Assembly (NCBI RefSeq): GCF_014904795.1
Contig: NZ_JACZFS010000009.1
Location: 248,001-312,000, forward strand
Direction of reading: 5' to 3'
Origin: Nisaea nitritireducens
Lineage (GTDB): Bacteria; Pseudomonadota; Alphaproteobacteria; Thalassobaculales; Thalassobaculaceae
Length of the DNA stretch: 64,000 nt
The position numbers and the translations under genes are program-made. Of the stretch, positions 17,477 through 25,491 are shown piece by piece (within the stretch, counting starts at the first letter, position 1; the number at the start of each line of letters is the position of its first letter). The notes beneath the pieces are model-generated. The model made no database searches. It worked only from the letters and a program-made list of their open reading frames with translations, and was not told the DNA's origin.

Positions 17477-18256
17477 ATGGTGTCGATGGATACCATTCAG
17501 GCGCATGGCAGCCGGATGGAGCCTGACGAACCTTGGGAATGGCTGGCGGCGGGATGGCGTGACATTCTGGCCGGCCCGGCAATCAGCCTGACCTACGGGA
17601 TCGCATTCTCCATTGTCAGTCTGGGGCTTGCCGGTGCGCTCTTCTATTTTGATATCCCGCACCTTCTGCTGCCGCTTTCGGCCGGTTTCATGTTGATGGG
17701 CCCGATGCTGGCGGTTGGTCTCTATGAGATCAGCCGACGGCGTCAGACCGGAGAGCCTGTTTCCCTCAAGACGGCGCTTTTCGTCCCGGTGCGCAACCCG
17801 ACACAGCTCGCCTCACTGGGTGTCATCCTGATGGCGGCGCACCTGATCTGGATTCGCATCGCCACGCTGCTTTATGCGCTGTTCTTCGGCACCCAGCCTT
17901 TTCCGGGGCTGGAGGAGTCCATCAGCATCCTGTTCTTCACGTTCGACGGCCTTGGTCTGCTTGTTGTCGGTACCGCATTCGGCGGCGTTCTGGCAGCGGC
18001 GGTCTTTGCGCTTACGGCTTTCTCCGTGCCGATTCTGATGGTGCGCGACGTGGATGCTGTGACGGCCATTCTGGAAAGCGTGAAGATGATACGGCAGAAC
18101 CTCTGGCCGATGCTGGTCTGGGCCTGGCTTATCGTGATGCTGACGACGGTCGGGATCGTGACCTGCTTCGTCGGTCTGGCGATTACCTTCCCGCTGATCG
18201 GTCATGCGACCTGGCATGCCTACAGGCGTGCCTTCGATGGGGTCAGGCCAAGCTAA
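17477..18256 (+). CDS. DUF2189 integral membrane protein
   Basis: This is an inner-membrane protein of 259 residues of the DUF2189 family, with about six hydrophobic helices. It has a cytoplasmic N-terminus (PDEPWEWLAAGWRDI), a charged cytoplasmic loop EISRRRQTGEPVS and a C-terminal HATWHAYRRAF. No function is established for the family. GGAGG at 17466-17470 sits best for this ATG; an ATG one codon upstream (17474) is closer than ideal. The perfect FNR box and a -10 element upstream suggest strong induction at low oxygen. It runs tail to tail with the esterase gene, overlapping it by four bases, and lies beside the cbb3 oxidase cluster, so a role in microaerobic metabolism is plausible. Confidence 0.82.
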   Translation: MVSMDTIQAHGSRMEPDEPWEWLAAGWRDILAGPAISLTYGIAFSIVSLGLAGALFYFDIPHLLLPLSAGFMLMGPMLAVGLYEISRRRQTGEPVSLKTALFVPVRNPTQLASLGVILMAAHLIWIRIATLLYALFFGTQPFPGLEESISILFFTFDGLGLLVVGTAFGGVLAAAVFALTAFSVPILMVRDVDAVTAILESVKMIRQNLWPMLVWAWLIVMLTTVGIVTCFVGLAITFPLIGHATWHAYRRAFDGVRPS

Positions 18257-19104
18257 CCGGCCGACTTTGTATTGGCTGTCCCGCCGAGCCAGTCGAATGC
18301 GCGGGGATACCAGTCCTTTGGAGCCGCGTGCCCGCCATCATAAAGGCAGAGCGCGAGACGGGAGCCACCGTCACAGTGGTTCCATTCCTTGCAAAGCAGA
18401 CCCTTCGGCCCGGTGCGCTCGACTTCAGGCAGCGCGCACCGGTTATGCTGGCGCAGGATATCGAAGCTCTGCAACACGTCTCCCTGGCGCCATCGCTCGC
18501 GAATGGTTCGTCCCTCCAGCGGCATGATCTTGTCGCCGCGTCCGTGCACATGGATCATTGTTACTGGACCTGCTGGACAAGTTACCGGGTGCGGGCGCCA
18601 GAACGCTCCAGCAACAGGAAAGAAACCGGCATAGCGATCCCCGGCCAGACAAGCGATATCCCATGCCATGGACGCGCCGAGCGAGAAGCCGGAGACCCAG
18701 AGGCGCGACCGGTCGATGGGCCAGCGTTTGGCGACATCCTCGACCACGGCTGCCGCGAAGGTGATTTCATCCCGATTTTTCGAGGGGGCGCCTCTTACGG
18801 ACCAGCCCCCGTCGATCCCGTTCGGAGCGATGACAAGCGCTCCGGCGTCATTCGCCGCCTTTGTCAGTGCTTTCATTCCCATGACCGTGCGGCCGGTCTG
18901 ACGATAGCCGTGATAGTAGAACAGAACGGGTAGCGGGGAGGTGCGGTCCCAGGCAATTGGCGCGCGTGCGTAGTAGCTGCCCCCAATCAACACGCATTCG
19001 TTGTCAGGCCCGCAATTAGGCTCCGCACTCTGTGCGTCTGTCATCAGACTGCCAGTGAGGATGAGGGTCAGGAACGCTGCCCGGATGATGCGCGGCCATT
19101 GCAT
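18253..19104 (-). CDS. Secreted poly(3-hydroxybutyrate) depolymerase/LpqC-like esterase
   Basis: This is an exported alpha/beta-hydrolase of 283 residues. The signal peptide covers about 27 residues (RIIRAAFLTLILTGSLM, then DAQSAEP). The fold follows the LpqC/feruloyl-esterase/PHB-depolymerase pattern: the oxyanion segment FYYHGYRQTGR, nucleophile GFSLGASMAW, a catalytic Asp probably in HVHGRGDKIMP, and a His near YDGGHAAPKDW. Several cysteines suggest disulfides. The substrate (polyester, feruloyl ester or other) is not resolved. It sits downstream of ccoS with a 73-base gap and may be independently expressed. Confidence 0.75.
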   Translation of the reverse strand: MQWPRIIRAAFLTLILTGSLMTDAQSAEPNCGPDNECVLIGGSYYARAPIAWDRTSPLPVLFYYHGYRQTGRTVMGMKALTKAANDAGALVIAPNGIDGGWSVRGAPSKNRDEITFAAAVVEDVAKRWPIDRSRLWVSGFSLGASMAWDIACLAGDRYAGFFPVAGAFWRPHPVTCPAGPVTMIHVHGRGDKIMPLEGRTIRERWRQGDVLQSFDILRQHNRCALPEVERTGPKGLLCKEWNHCDGGSRLALCLYDGGHAAPKDWYPRAFDWLGGTANTKSAG

Positions 19105-19177
19105 GGAAATGACATTGGCCCATTCACGCGCGAATGTAATCCGCGAGGGACGTTAATAACGGCGTCGTGAAGGACGG

Positions 19178-19315
19178 TCAGTCGTCGTCCAGCATACGGT
19201 GCGCGGCGCCGTCCAGATCCTCGAACTGGCCGTTCTTGAGCGCCCAGAGAAAGGCGATCAGGCCGATCAGGCCGAGGAACAGGGCGGCGGGGATGAGGAA
19301 GCTAAGCGCGGTCAT
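19178..19315 (-). CDS. ccoS: Cytochrome oxidase maturation protein CcoS
   Basis: This is a very small inner-membrane protein of 45 residues required for cofactor insertion into cbb3 oxidase. Reading the minus strand from the ATG at 19315 gives MTALSFLIPAALFLGLIG followed by a helix end, FLWALKNGQFEDLDGAA and a short acidic tail ending in Asp-Asp-Asp. The single helix plus the WALKNGQFEDLDGAA motif is the CcoS/FixS signature. Its start lies inside the end of ccoI, a 14-base overlap, as is common in ccoGHIS operons. It is the last gene of the cco cluster. Confidence 0.93.
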   Translation of the reverse strand: MTALSFLIPAALFLGLIGLIAFLWALKNGQFEDLDGAAHRMLDDD

Positions 19316-21605
19316 CTTGATGCTCCGGCAGGATCTGGCCGAGTTTAATGCGCAGGGCGTTCAGCGTCACCACCAGCGAAGAGGAAGACATGGCGATGGC
19401 GGCAATCAACGGCGTGGCGAAACCTGCGGCGGCAACCGGTATCGCTATCAGATTGTAGGCAAGGGCGAGGGTGAAATTCTGCATCACCAGTGCTCTGGAG
19501 ATCCGGGCGGTCTTCAGGCTTTCCAGAACTGGTGCGAGATGATGGCCCTGAAAGATGAAATCCGCTGCTGTCTGACTTGCGTCCGCGGCGGTGCCCGGAG
19601 AGATCGAGGCGAAGGCGGCGGCGAGGGCCGGTGCGTCGTTCAGCCCGTCGCCGACCATGCAGACCCGGTGCCCCTGTGCTGTGAGTGCATCCAGCCGGGC
19701 GATTTTGTCCTGTGGCGTGCAGCCATGCCGCCAGGTCGTAATCCCGAGTTCCTTCGCAATCCGGGCCACCGCATCCTCCCGGTCGCCGGATAGCAGCTCC
19801 ACTGCATAGCCGTCTTGCTGCAGGGCGGAAATCACGGCTTCCGCATCGGAACGGACAGTGTCGTTGAACCGGAACTGGACGTGACGGCCATTCTCGGAAA
19901 GCCAGAGCTCCGAGCCGTCATGAATGAGACCTTCGTTGGCTGAAACACCGGCGAATTCCCGCCGTCCGAGACGGATCTCGCTCTGACCGTCCGTGGCTTT
20001 CAGCCCCTGTCCCGGGATTTCCTCAACCGACTGGAGCGCGGCGACCGGACCGGCCACCCGGCGCAGGGCGAGGGAAAGCGGGTGACGACTGGCGGCGGCC
20101 AGCGCGGCGGCGCGCTTCAGATCGGCGAGTGCGATATCATGCCGGTCAACCAGTTCGGGGTGACCGAGGGTCAGGGTGCCTGTCTTGTCGAAGACCACGG
20201 TGTCGACAGTCGCGAGCCGTTCGAGGCCGTCCCCGGATTTTGCCAGGATTCCGGCTTTCAACAGGCGCCCGACCGCCCCCGCCTGGACGGCCGGTACAGC
20301 GAGGCCCAGGGCGCATGGGCAGGTGACGATCAGAACGGTAATGGCGGTCAAAAGTGAGCCTTGCCAACTCATCCCGCCGATCAGGAACCAGCCGAGGAAG
20401 GTGGCCAGAGAGACAGCATGCACAACAGGGGCATACCAGCGCGCCATCCGGTCGGCCAGCCGCACATAGCGGGCCCGGCCCTGCTCGGCGGCTTCCATGA
20501 GGCCGACGATCTCCGACAGCAGCGTGCCCTCGTCGGTGGCTGTTACCGTTACGGTGACAGGTGCGCCGACATTGACCGTCCCGGCGAAGACCTTGTCGCC
20601 TATCCGTGTCGGGCGCGGCAGGCTTTCGCCGGTGACCATGGAGGTATCGATTTCGGTCTGGCCGCTGGCCACAAGGCCATCGACCGGCAGGCGTTCCCCT
20701 GCTGCGACGGCAACGCTCATACCGGGGCGGATAGAGTCGACCGGCATCGAGACATAGTTTCCGTCAGGGCCGATTACGGTTGCTGAGACGGCTCTGAGGG
20801 CCAGGAGGTTCTGGGCGGCGGACTCGACCTTGCGCCGCAGCGAGCGGTCGAGAAACCGGCCGATCAGCAGGAAGAAAAGCAGGCTGACCGAGGCATCGAA
20901 ATAGACATGCTCACCGCCACGGGTGGTCTCGAACAGGCTCATGCCACAGGCGAGCAGCACGGCTAGCGAGATCGGCACGTCCATATTGGTACGGCCATGC
21001 GAGACAGCGGAGAGGGCCGAGCGGAAGAACGGACGCCCGGCATAGGCGACGGCAGGCAGGGCGATCAGCGCGGAGAGCCAGTGCATCAGCGTCCGCGTCG
21101 CTTCGCCCATGTCCTGCGCAAGGCCGGCCCATACGGCAACCGAGATCAGCATCACGTTGGCGGCGGCGAACCCGGCGACCGCCATGGCCTTCAGCAGATC
21201 CCGGTCGTCCGTGTTGGCCGAAGCCGCCAGTTTCACCGGATCGTAGGGGCTGACTTCATAGCCGAGATCGGCCAAGACGCCGACGAGGGAGGCCGCGTCC
21301 GTCTGTCCCTCGTTCCAGCGCAGATGCAGACGGCGCGTCGTTGCGTTGAGCCGGGCTGTCAGAACGCCGGGTTGTCCGTTCAGGCCGCCCTCTATCTGCC
21401 GCACGCAGGACGGGCAGTGCATGTTCCTGACAATCAGGTGCAGGTCCGAGATCCCGTCTTCACCGGCGACAACATAGGAGGCGACATCCGCCGGCCGGAT
21501 GACATCATCCGCCAGATCCATGGCCGCCGCGATCTCACAGCAGCTCGCAAGCGGAGCTGTCTGTATGTTTTGCGTGCCGGTCGGGCTGTCGGAGGTGGCG
21601 TTCAT
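19302..21605 (-). CDS. ccoI: Copper-translocating P-type ATPase CcoI (FixI)
   Basis: This P1B-type ATPase of 767 residues delivers copper for the cbb3 oxidase active site. An N-terminal HMA domain has the metal site C64-P-S-C67, followed by about eight membrane helices. The actuator motif TGES lies near residue 325, the membrane metal site is CPC (429-431), the phosphorylated Asp473 is in DKTGTLTL, and the hinge motif is GDGLNDAP. An extra cysteine pair at residues 22-23 precedes the HMA domain. It follows ccoH by eight bases and overlaps ccoS. Position within ccoGHIS distinguishes it from a general copper exporter. Confidence 0.95.
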   Translation of the reverse strand: MNATSDSPTGTQNIQTAPLASCCEIAAAMDLADDVIRPADVASYVVAGEDGISDLHLIVRNMHCPSCVRQIEGGLNGQPGVLTARLNATTRRLHLRWNEGQTDAASLVGVLADLGYEVSPYDPVKLAASANTDDRDLLKAMAVAGFAAANVMLISVAVWAGLAQDMGEATRTLMHWLSALIALPAVAYAGRPFFRSALSAVSHGRTNMDVPISLAVLLACGMSLFETTRGGEHVYFDASVSLLFFLLIGRFLDRSLRRKVESAAQNLLALRAVSATVIGPDGNYVSMPVDSIRPGMSVAVAAGERLPVDGLVASGQTEIDTSMVTGESLPRPTRIGDKVFAGTVNVGAPVTVTVTATDEGTLLSEIVGLMEAAEQGRARYVRLADRMARWYAPVVHAVSLATFLGWFLIGGMSWQGSLLTAITVLIVTCPCALGLAVPAVQAGAVGRLLKAGILAKSGDGLERLATVDTVVFDKTGTLTLGHPELVDRHDIALADLKRAAALAAASRHPLSLALRRVAGPVAALQSVEEIPGQGLKATDGQSEIRLGRREFAGVSANEGLIHDGSELWLSENGRHVQFRFNDTVRSDAEAVISALQQDGYAVELLSGDREDAVARIAKELGITTWRHGCTPQDKIARLDALTAQGHRVCMVGDGLNDAPALAAAFASISPGTAADASQTAADFIFQGHHLAPVLESLKTARISRALVMQNFTLALAYNLIAIPVAAAGFATPLIAAIAMSSSSLVVTLNALRIKLGQILPEHQDDRA

Positions 21606-21613
21606 GTTTGTGC

Positions 21614-22129
21614 CTATTCGATCCAGAGCGTTCCATCCTGACGGAACGGTGTTCCGTCAGCCATGTGTGCGGTCAGGCGCGTATCCCAATTGCCGGCAGC
21701 GGGCAGGGTAGCCTGCCCGACATAATTCCCATCAGACGTCTCGGAGAGCGTGACAAGCTGGTCGTAATTCTCGTTGATCGGATGGCGGAAGGCGAGGGTG
21801 ATGCTGGCGGGCATCAACGCCTTGCCCGCATTGTCCGACAGGCGGGCCGAAACGGACATGGTGATGATTCCAGGGGGCGTCTGGTCTCGCTTGAAGGCGA
21901 TCTCCACCTGCCAGCCGCGTGCCCGTTGGGCTTCTGCGTCGCGGATAGCCGCATTGTAAGTCAGGCCCTCCTGATAGGACTTTTGGCTGGTCAGCCCGGT
22001 CCAGGTGTCGAGGGCGACGATGACGAAGGTGACGTTCACCGCGATCACGATGCCGAAGAAGGCGAGTAGCATCAGCAGGACGTGTTTGCCTTTGATCTTC
22101 ATGGGCATGCTCATATGGGTGTCACTCAT
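21614..22129 (-). CDS. ccoH: cbb3 oxidase assembly protein CcoH (FixH)
   Basis: This 171-residue FixH-family protein has one N-terminal membrane helix (HVLLMLLAFFGIVIAVNV) and a periplasmic beta-rich domain. Family landmarks include VNVTFVIVALDTWTGL followed by a YQEGLTYN segment, and the C-terminal DGTLWIE. CcoH is needed for assembly and stays associated with the mature oxidase. Its ATG overlaps the ccoG stop codon by one base (TAATG), implying translational coupling. Four in-frame ATGs lie in the first dozen codons; the first is used here because of that overlap. Confidence 0.92.
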   Translation of the reverse strand: MSDTHMSMPMKIKGKHVLLMLLAFFGIVIAVNVTFVIVALDTWTGLTSQKSYQEGLTYNAAIRDAEAQRARGWQVEIAFKRDQTPPGIITMSVSARLSDNAGKALMPASITLAFRHPINENYDQLVTLSETSDGNYVGQATLPAAGNWDTRLTAHMADGTPFRQDGTLWIE

Positions 22130-23616
22130 TACTCTGGGGCCCTGAATACCGTGTCGTTGACGGCGCGGTTGCCGTCTGCGAGATCGGTGACGATGAAGTT
22201 GAAGTCTTCCCGGCCATCCGGCGCATTGGCCGCCGGGACGGCGACGAAGACCCTGAACTGGGCGAGCCGGTCCGCCGGGACTGTGAGGCCGGTGGTCCCA
22301 TCCAGTCCGACAACAGTGACTAGCGCATTCTCCAGCCCCTCGACCGCGATCTCGAAGCGCCGTATCTCGTGCTTCTTGTTCAGGATCTTGATCGTGTAGC
22401 CATTCCGGATGCCGCCGTCGGACAGTTTGACGAACAGCGGGTTCCGGTCATGCAGGATATTTATGTCGAGTGTAGACCGGGTGATCAGCGTGGCCAGCAT
22501 GATCAGCCCGACGAGCGCGATCAGGGCCGTATAGATGACGGTGCGGGCACGGAAGATCCGCGGTTTCTGCTCCGGCTCTCCCGCCGCTCGTCGCTCATGA
22601 TTGACGTAGGTATCGTAGGAAATCAGGTTCAGCGGCCGGTTGATACGAGTCATCACCTCGTCGCAGGCATCGATGCAGAGCGCACAATGGATGCATTCGA
22701 GTTGCTGGCCATCCCGGATATCGATGCCCATCGGACAAACTGCGACGCACTGATTGCAGTCGATGCAGTCTCCCCGTGTCTCCCAGTCCATGTTCTTGCG
22801 GAACGGTGCGCGCGGTTCGCCCCGGTCGTCCTTGTAGGAGACGATCAGCGAGTCTTCGTCGACAAGCGCGCCCTGGATGCGGGGCCAGGGGCACATGAAG
22901 GTGCAGACCTGTTCGCGCATCATGCCGCCAAAAATATAAGTCGTGCCGGTCAGCACCGCGACGGTGCTGTAGGCGACGATGGGCGCCTGCAAGGTAAAGA
23001 GATCGACCAGCAATGTCGGCGCATCGGCGAAATAGAAAATCCAGGCGCCGCCGGTCGCCATGCCGATCAGTATCCACAACACATGCTTTATACTTTTGCG
23101 GGCGACTTTGTTGACGGATAGGGGCGCCTTGTCGAGCCGGATGCGGGCGCTGCGGTCACCCTCGGTCAGGCGCTCGACCCAGATGAAGAGATCGGTCCAG
23201 ACTGTCTGCGGGCAGGTGTATCCGCACCAGACCCGCCCGGCGAGACTGGTGACAAGGAAGAGGGCGAGGGAGGCGATAATCAGCAGCCCGGTCAGGTAAT
23301 AGACCTCTTCCGGCCAGATCTCGATGAAGAAGAAATAGAAACGCCGCGCCGGGAAATCGATCAGGATGGCCTGATCGGGCGCGTTCGGGCCGCGATCCCA
23401 GCGGATCCACGGGGCCAGGTAATAGACCGCCAGCGTCGCGGCCATGACCAGCCATTTGAGCTTTCGGAACACACCCTTTGCGCGCTTCGGATAGATCTTG
23501 ACGCGCGCCTTATAGAGGGAGCGTTCCTCCTTCTTGTTGACGGCATCGACATCGATCGTCTCGACATTCGTCGATGGCGCTGTGGCTTGGCTGGCTGCTT
23601 GGCTGGCCTGGTCCAT
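22129..23616 (-). CDS. ccoG: Cytochrome oxidase accessory ferredoxin CcoG (FixG/RdxA)
   Basis: This is a membrane-bound iron-sulfur protein of 495 residues; in Rhodobacter CcoG reduces Cu(II) for delivery to cbb3 oxidase. Several helices in the first 250 residues carry the conserved GYTCPQTVW and CTFMCPWPR cysteines. Two [4Fe-4S] motifs follow (CIDCNQCVAVCP and CIHCALCIDAC). A later helix leads to a periplasmic Ig-like domain with the FixG C-terminal pattern. It is separated from ccoP by about 100 bases that contain a perfect hairpin. No separate promoter is evident, so it may be read from ccoN with attenuation. Confidence 0.95.
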   Translation of the reverse strand: MDQASQAASQATAPSTNVETIDVDAVNKKEERSLYKARVKIYPKRAKGVFRKLKWLVMAATLAVYYLAPWIRWDRGPNAPDQAILIDFPARRFYFFFIEIWPEEVYYLTGLLIIASLALFLVTSLAGRVWCGYTCPQTVWTDLFIWVERLTEGDRSARIRLDKAPLSVNKVARKSIKHVLWILIGMATGGAWIFYFADAPTLLVDLFTLQAPIVAYSTVAVLTGTTYIFGGMMREQVCTFMCPWPRIQGALVDEDSLIVSYKDDRGEPRAPFRKNMDWETRGDCIDCNQCVAVCPMGIDIRDGQQLECIHCALCIDACDEVMTRINRPLNLISYDTYVNHERRAAGEPEQKPRIFRARTVIYTALIALVGLIMLATLITRSTLDINILHDRNPLFVKLSDGGIRNGYTIKILNKKHEIRRFEIAVEGLENALVTVVGLDGTTGLTVPADRLAQFRVFVAVPAANAPDGREDFNFIVTDLADGNRAVNDTVFRAPE

Positions 23617-23682
23617 TGGGGTGACCTGTTTGTCGGTTGACTGACGGGGGCCGGAAAGGCCGGACCCGGATCACGCACGAGG

Positions 23683-23714
23683 TGTACTCCCGCCGGGGAA
23701 CCGGCGGGAGTACA
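23683..23714 (-). repeat. Perfect 14-bp stem-loop between ccoP and ccoG
   Basis: TGTACTCCCGCCGG (23683-23696) and its exact complement (23701-23714) flank a four-base loop. On the transcribed minus strand the stem starts five bases after the ccoP stop codon. No T-run follows, so it is not a classical terminator. An RNA processing or stabilising element, or a partial attenuator separating ccoNOQP from ccoGHIS, fits better. Confidence 0.8.
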
Positions 23715-23719
23715 GAGGT

Positions 23720-24589
23720 TTATTCGCCGCCGCCGAGTGAGTGGACGTAGACGGCAAGCTGCTTGATGGTCGCCTCGTCGAGGCGGTTGGTCCAGGCGGG
23801 CATCACGCCGAAGCGGGCATTGCTGACCGTCTCGCGCAGGGCCTGGCGATCACCGCCATAGAGCCAGATCGCATCGGACAGCCGGGGAGCTCCGAAGTCG
23901 CGGAGGCCTTCGCCCTTTTCACCGTGGCAGGACGAACACTGCTCGGCGAAAACGGGCTGACCTTCTGCCGCCGCCGCCGTGTCATGTTCCTGCCCGGAGA
24001 TCTTCAGGACATATTCCACGACCTGGCCAATCTGCTGCCGCTCAAGCAACCCGTCCTTACCGAAGGCCGGCATCTCGCTGTAGCGAGTGTCGTCATGGTC
24101 GGAGCGGATTCCGTAATGGATCGTGGCAGAGATCTCTTCCGGCGTGCCTCCCCAGATCCAGTCGTCATCGTTCAGGTTCGGGTAGCCAACGAAGCCTTGG
24201 GCACCCTGGCCGTGGCACTGGGAGCAGTTGACCGCGAAGGCCGACTTGCCGCCCGCGAGGGAGAAGTTCAGCAATTCGCTGTCGCTGCGGATATCGGCCA
24301 GTGATGCGACCTCGATCCGGTCGAGATACTGCGCCTGAGCCGCCTTGGCTTCGGCGATCTTGTCCATCACGTCCTGACGGGAGGAATAGCCGATCATGCC
24401 CTTTGTATGGCTGCTGATCAGGGGCCAGGTCGGATAGACGACCCAGTACCCCACAGCCCAGATAATGCAGGCATAGAAAGTCCAGAGCCACCAGCGCGGG
24501 AGCGGATTGTTGAGTTCCTTGATCCCGTCCCACTCATGACCGGTTGTCTCGATGCCGGTCACATCGTCTTTTTCAACATTGTGAGCCAC
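23720..24589 (-). CDS. ccoP: cbb3-type cytochrome c oxidase subunit III, CcoP
   Basis: This is a membrane-anchored dihaem cytochrome c of 289 residues that passes electrons to CcoO and CcoN. It has two haem c motifs, CSQCH (residues 122-126) and CSSCH (218-222), each in a cytochrome c fold, with an axial Met in SEMPAFG and GVMPAW. An N-terminal pair of hydrophobic segments (WWLWTFYACIIWAVGYWVV) forms the anchor. The GTG at 24589 has an AGGAGG seven bases upstream, at the end of ccoQ. A TTG two codons earlier has worse spacing. It is the last gene of ccoNOQP and is followed by a hairpin. Confidence 0.96.
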   Translation of the reverse strand: MAHNVEKDDVTGIETTGHEWDGIKELNNPLPRWWLWTFYACIIWAVGYWVVYPTWPLISSHTKGMIGYSSRQDVMDKIAEAKAAQAQYLDRIEVASLADIRSDSELLNFSLAGGKSAFAVNCSQCHGQGAQGFVGYPNLNDDDWIWGGTPEEISATIHYGIRSDHDDTRYSEMPAFGKDGLLERQQIGQVVEYVLKISGQEHDTAAAAEGQPVFAEQCSSCHGEKGEGLRDFGAPRLSDAIWLYGGDRQALRETVSNARFGVMPAWTNRLDEATIKQLAVYVHSLGGGE

Positions 24590-24591
24590 GG

Positions 24592-24741
24592 TCAATCCTC
24601 CTCAAGCGGCAAATGCGCGGCTTTCTTGAACTTGCTCTTGTTGCCGGGCCACAGCGCGTAGACCACGGCGGTGCCGAACATCACGACCAGGAACACCAGG
24701 CCCCAGGATTGGGCGAAGGCGGAAACAGTCTGATACGTCAT
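24592..24741 (-). CDS. ccoQ: cbb3-type cytochrome c oxidase subunit CcoQ
   Basis: This is a 49-residue single-helix subunit that stabilises cbb3 oxidase. Translating the minus strand from the ATG at 24741 gives MTYQTVSAFAQSWGLVFLVV, then a helix end (VYALWP) and a basic tail NKSKFKKAAHLPLEED. The YALWPGNKxxF junction is the typical CcoQ/FixQ signature. The gene begins 12 bases after ccoO. Its stop lies two bases before the ccoP GTG start, and its end carries the ccoP ribosome-binding site. Confidence 0.94.
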   Translation of the reverse strand: MTYQTVSAFAQSWGLVFLVVMFGTAVVYALWPGNKSKFKKAAHLPLEED

Positions 24742-24753
24742 GGGTTCCTCCTC

Positions 24754-25488
24754 CTACCTGAGTGCCGGATCTTTGGCGTAGAGGTCGAAATCGACCAAAG
24801 TGCCGAGCATCTGGAGATAGGCGATCAGAGCATCAAGCTCGGACAGCTTTTCCGGATTGCCGTCGAAGTCCCGGACCTGAGCCTTCGGATAGCGTTCCAT
24901 GAATGCATCGAAGTCGTCGGCATCGGGGTTGACCTGGGTGCGGGCGTCCTCGACGGCCTTCTCGATCATCTCGTCGGAATAGGGGACGCCTACGCCGCGA
25001 TTGGCGGCGAGGTGACCGGCGAGATCCTCAATCTTGAGCGAATATTCGGCGAGGAACGGATAACCTGGCATGATCGATTCCGGCACCACGGAGCGCGGAT
25101 TGTTCATGTGCGCGACGTGCCAATCGTCCGAGTAGCGTCCTCCGACCCGGGCGAGGTCCGGCCCGGTCCGCTTGGAGCCCCACTGGAACGGATGGTCGTA
25201 CATGCTTTCCGCGGCGAGGCTGTAATGGCCGTAGCGCTCGGCCTCGTCCCGGAACGGCCGCACCATCTGGCTGTGGCAGTTGTAGCAGCCCTCGCGGATA
25301 TAGATGTTCCGCCCGGCCAGTTCCAGCGGGGTGTAGGGCCGCATGCCCTTCACCTTCTCGATGGTGCTCTCGAGGTAGAAAAGCGGAGCGATTTCCACCA
25401 GACCGCCAATGGCGACGGTGATCAGAACGCCGACACAAAGCAGGATTGAGTTCTTCTCGAAGATCGCGTGTTTATTGAGAAGCGACAT
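24754..25488 (-). CDS. ccoO: cbb3-type cytochrome c oxidase subunit II, CcoO
   Basis: This is a membrane-anchored monohaem cytochrome c of 244 residues, the normal CcoO size. One N-terminal helix ([20 protein letters not shown]) is followed by a periplasmic domain with the haem motif CYNCH at residues 68-72 ([15 protein letters not shown], very conserved). The axial Met is probably in [10 protein letters not shown]. It begins three bases after ccoN ends, so the two are translated together. Confidence 0.97.
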   Translation of the reverse strand: MSLLNKHAIFEKNSILLCVGVLITVAIGGLVEIAPLFYLESTIEKVKGMRPYTPLELAGRNIYIREGCYNCHSQMVRPFRDEAERYGHYSLAAESMYDHPFQWGSKRTGPDLARVGGRYSDDWHVAHMNNPRSVVPESIMPGYPFLAEYSLKIEDLAGHLAANRGVGVPYSDEMIEKAVEDARTQVNPDADDFDAFMERYPKAQVRDFDGNPEKLSELDALIAYLQMLGTLVDFDLYAKDPALR

Positions 25489-25491
25489 TGA

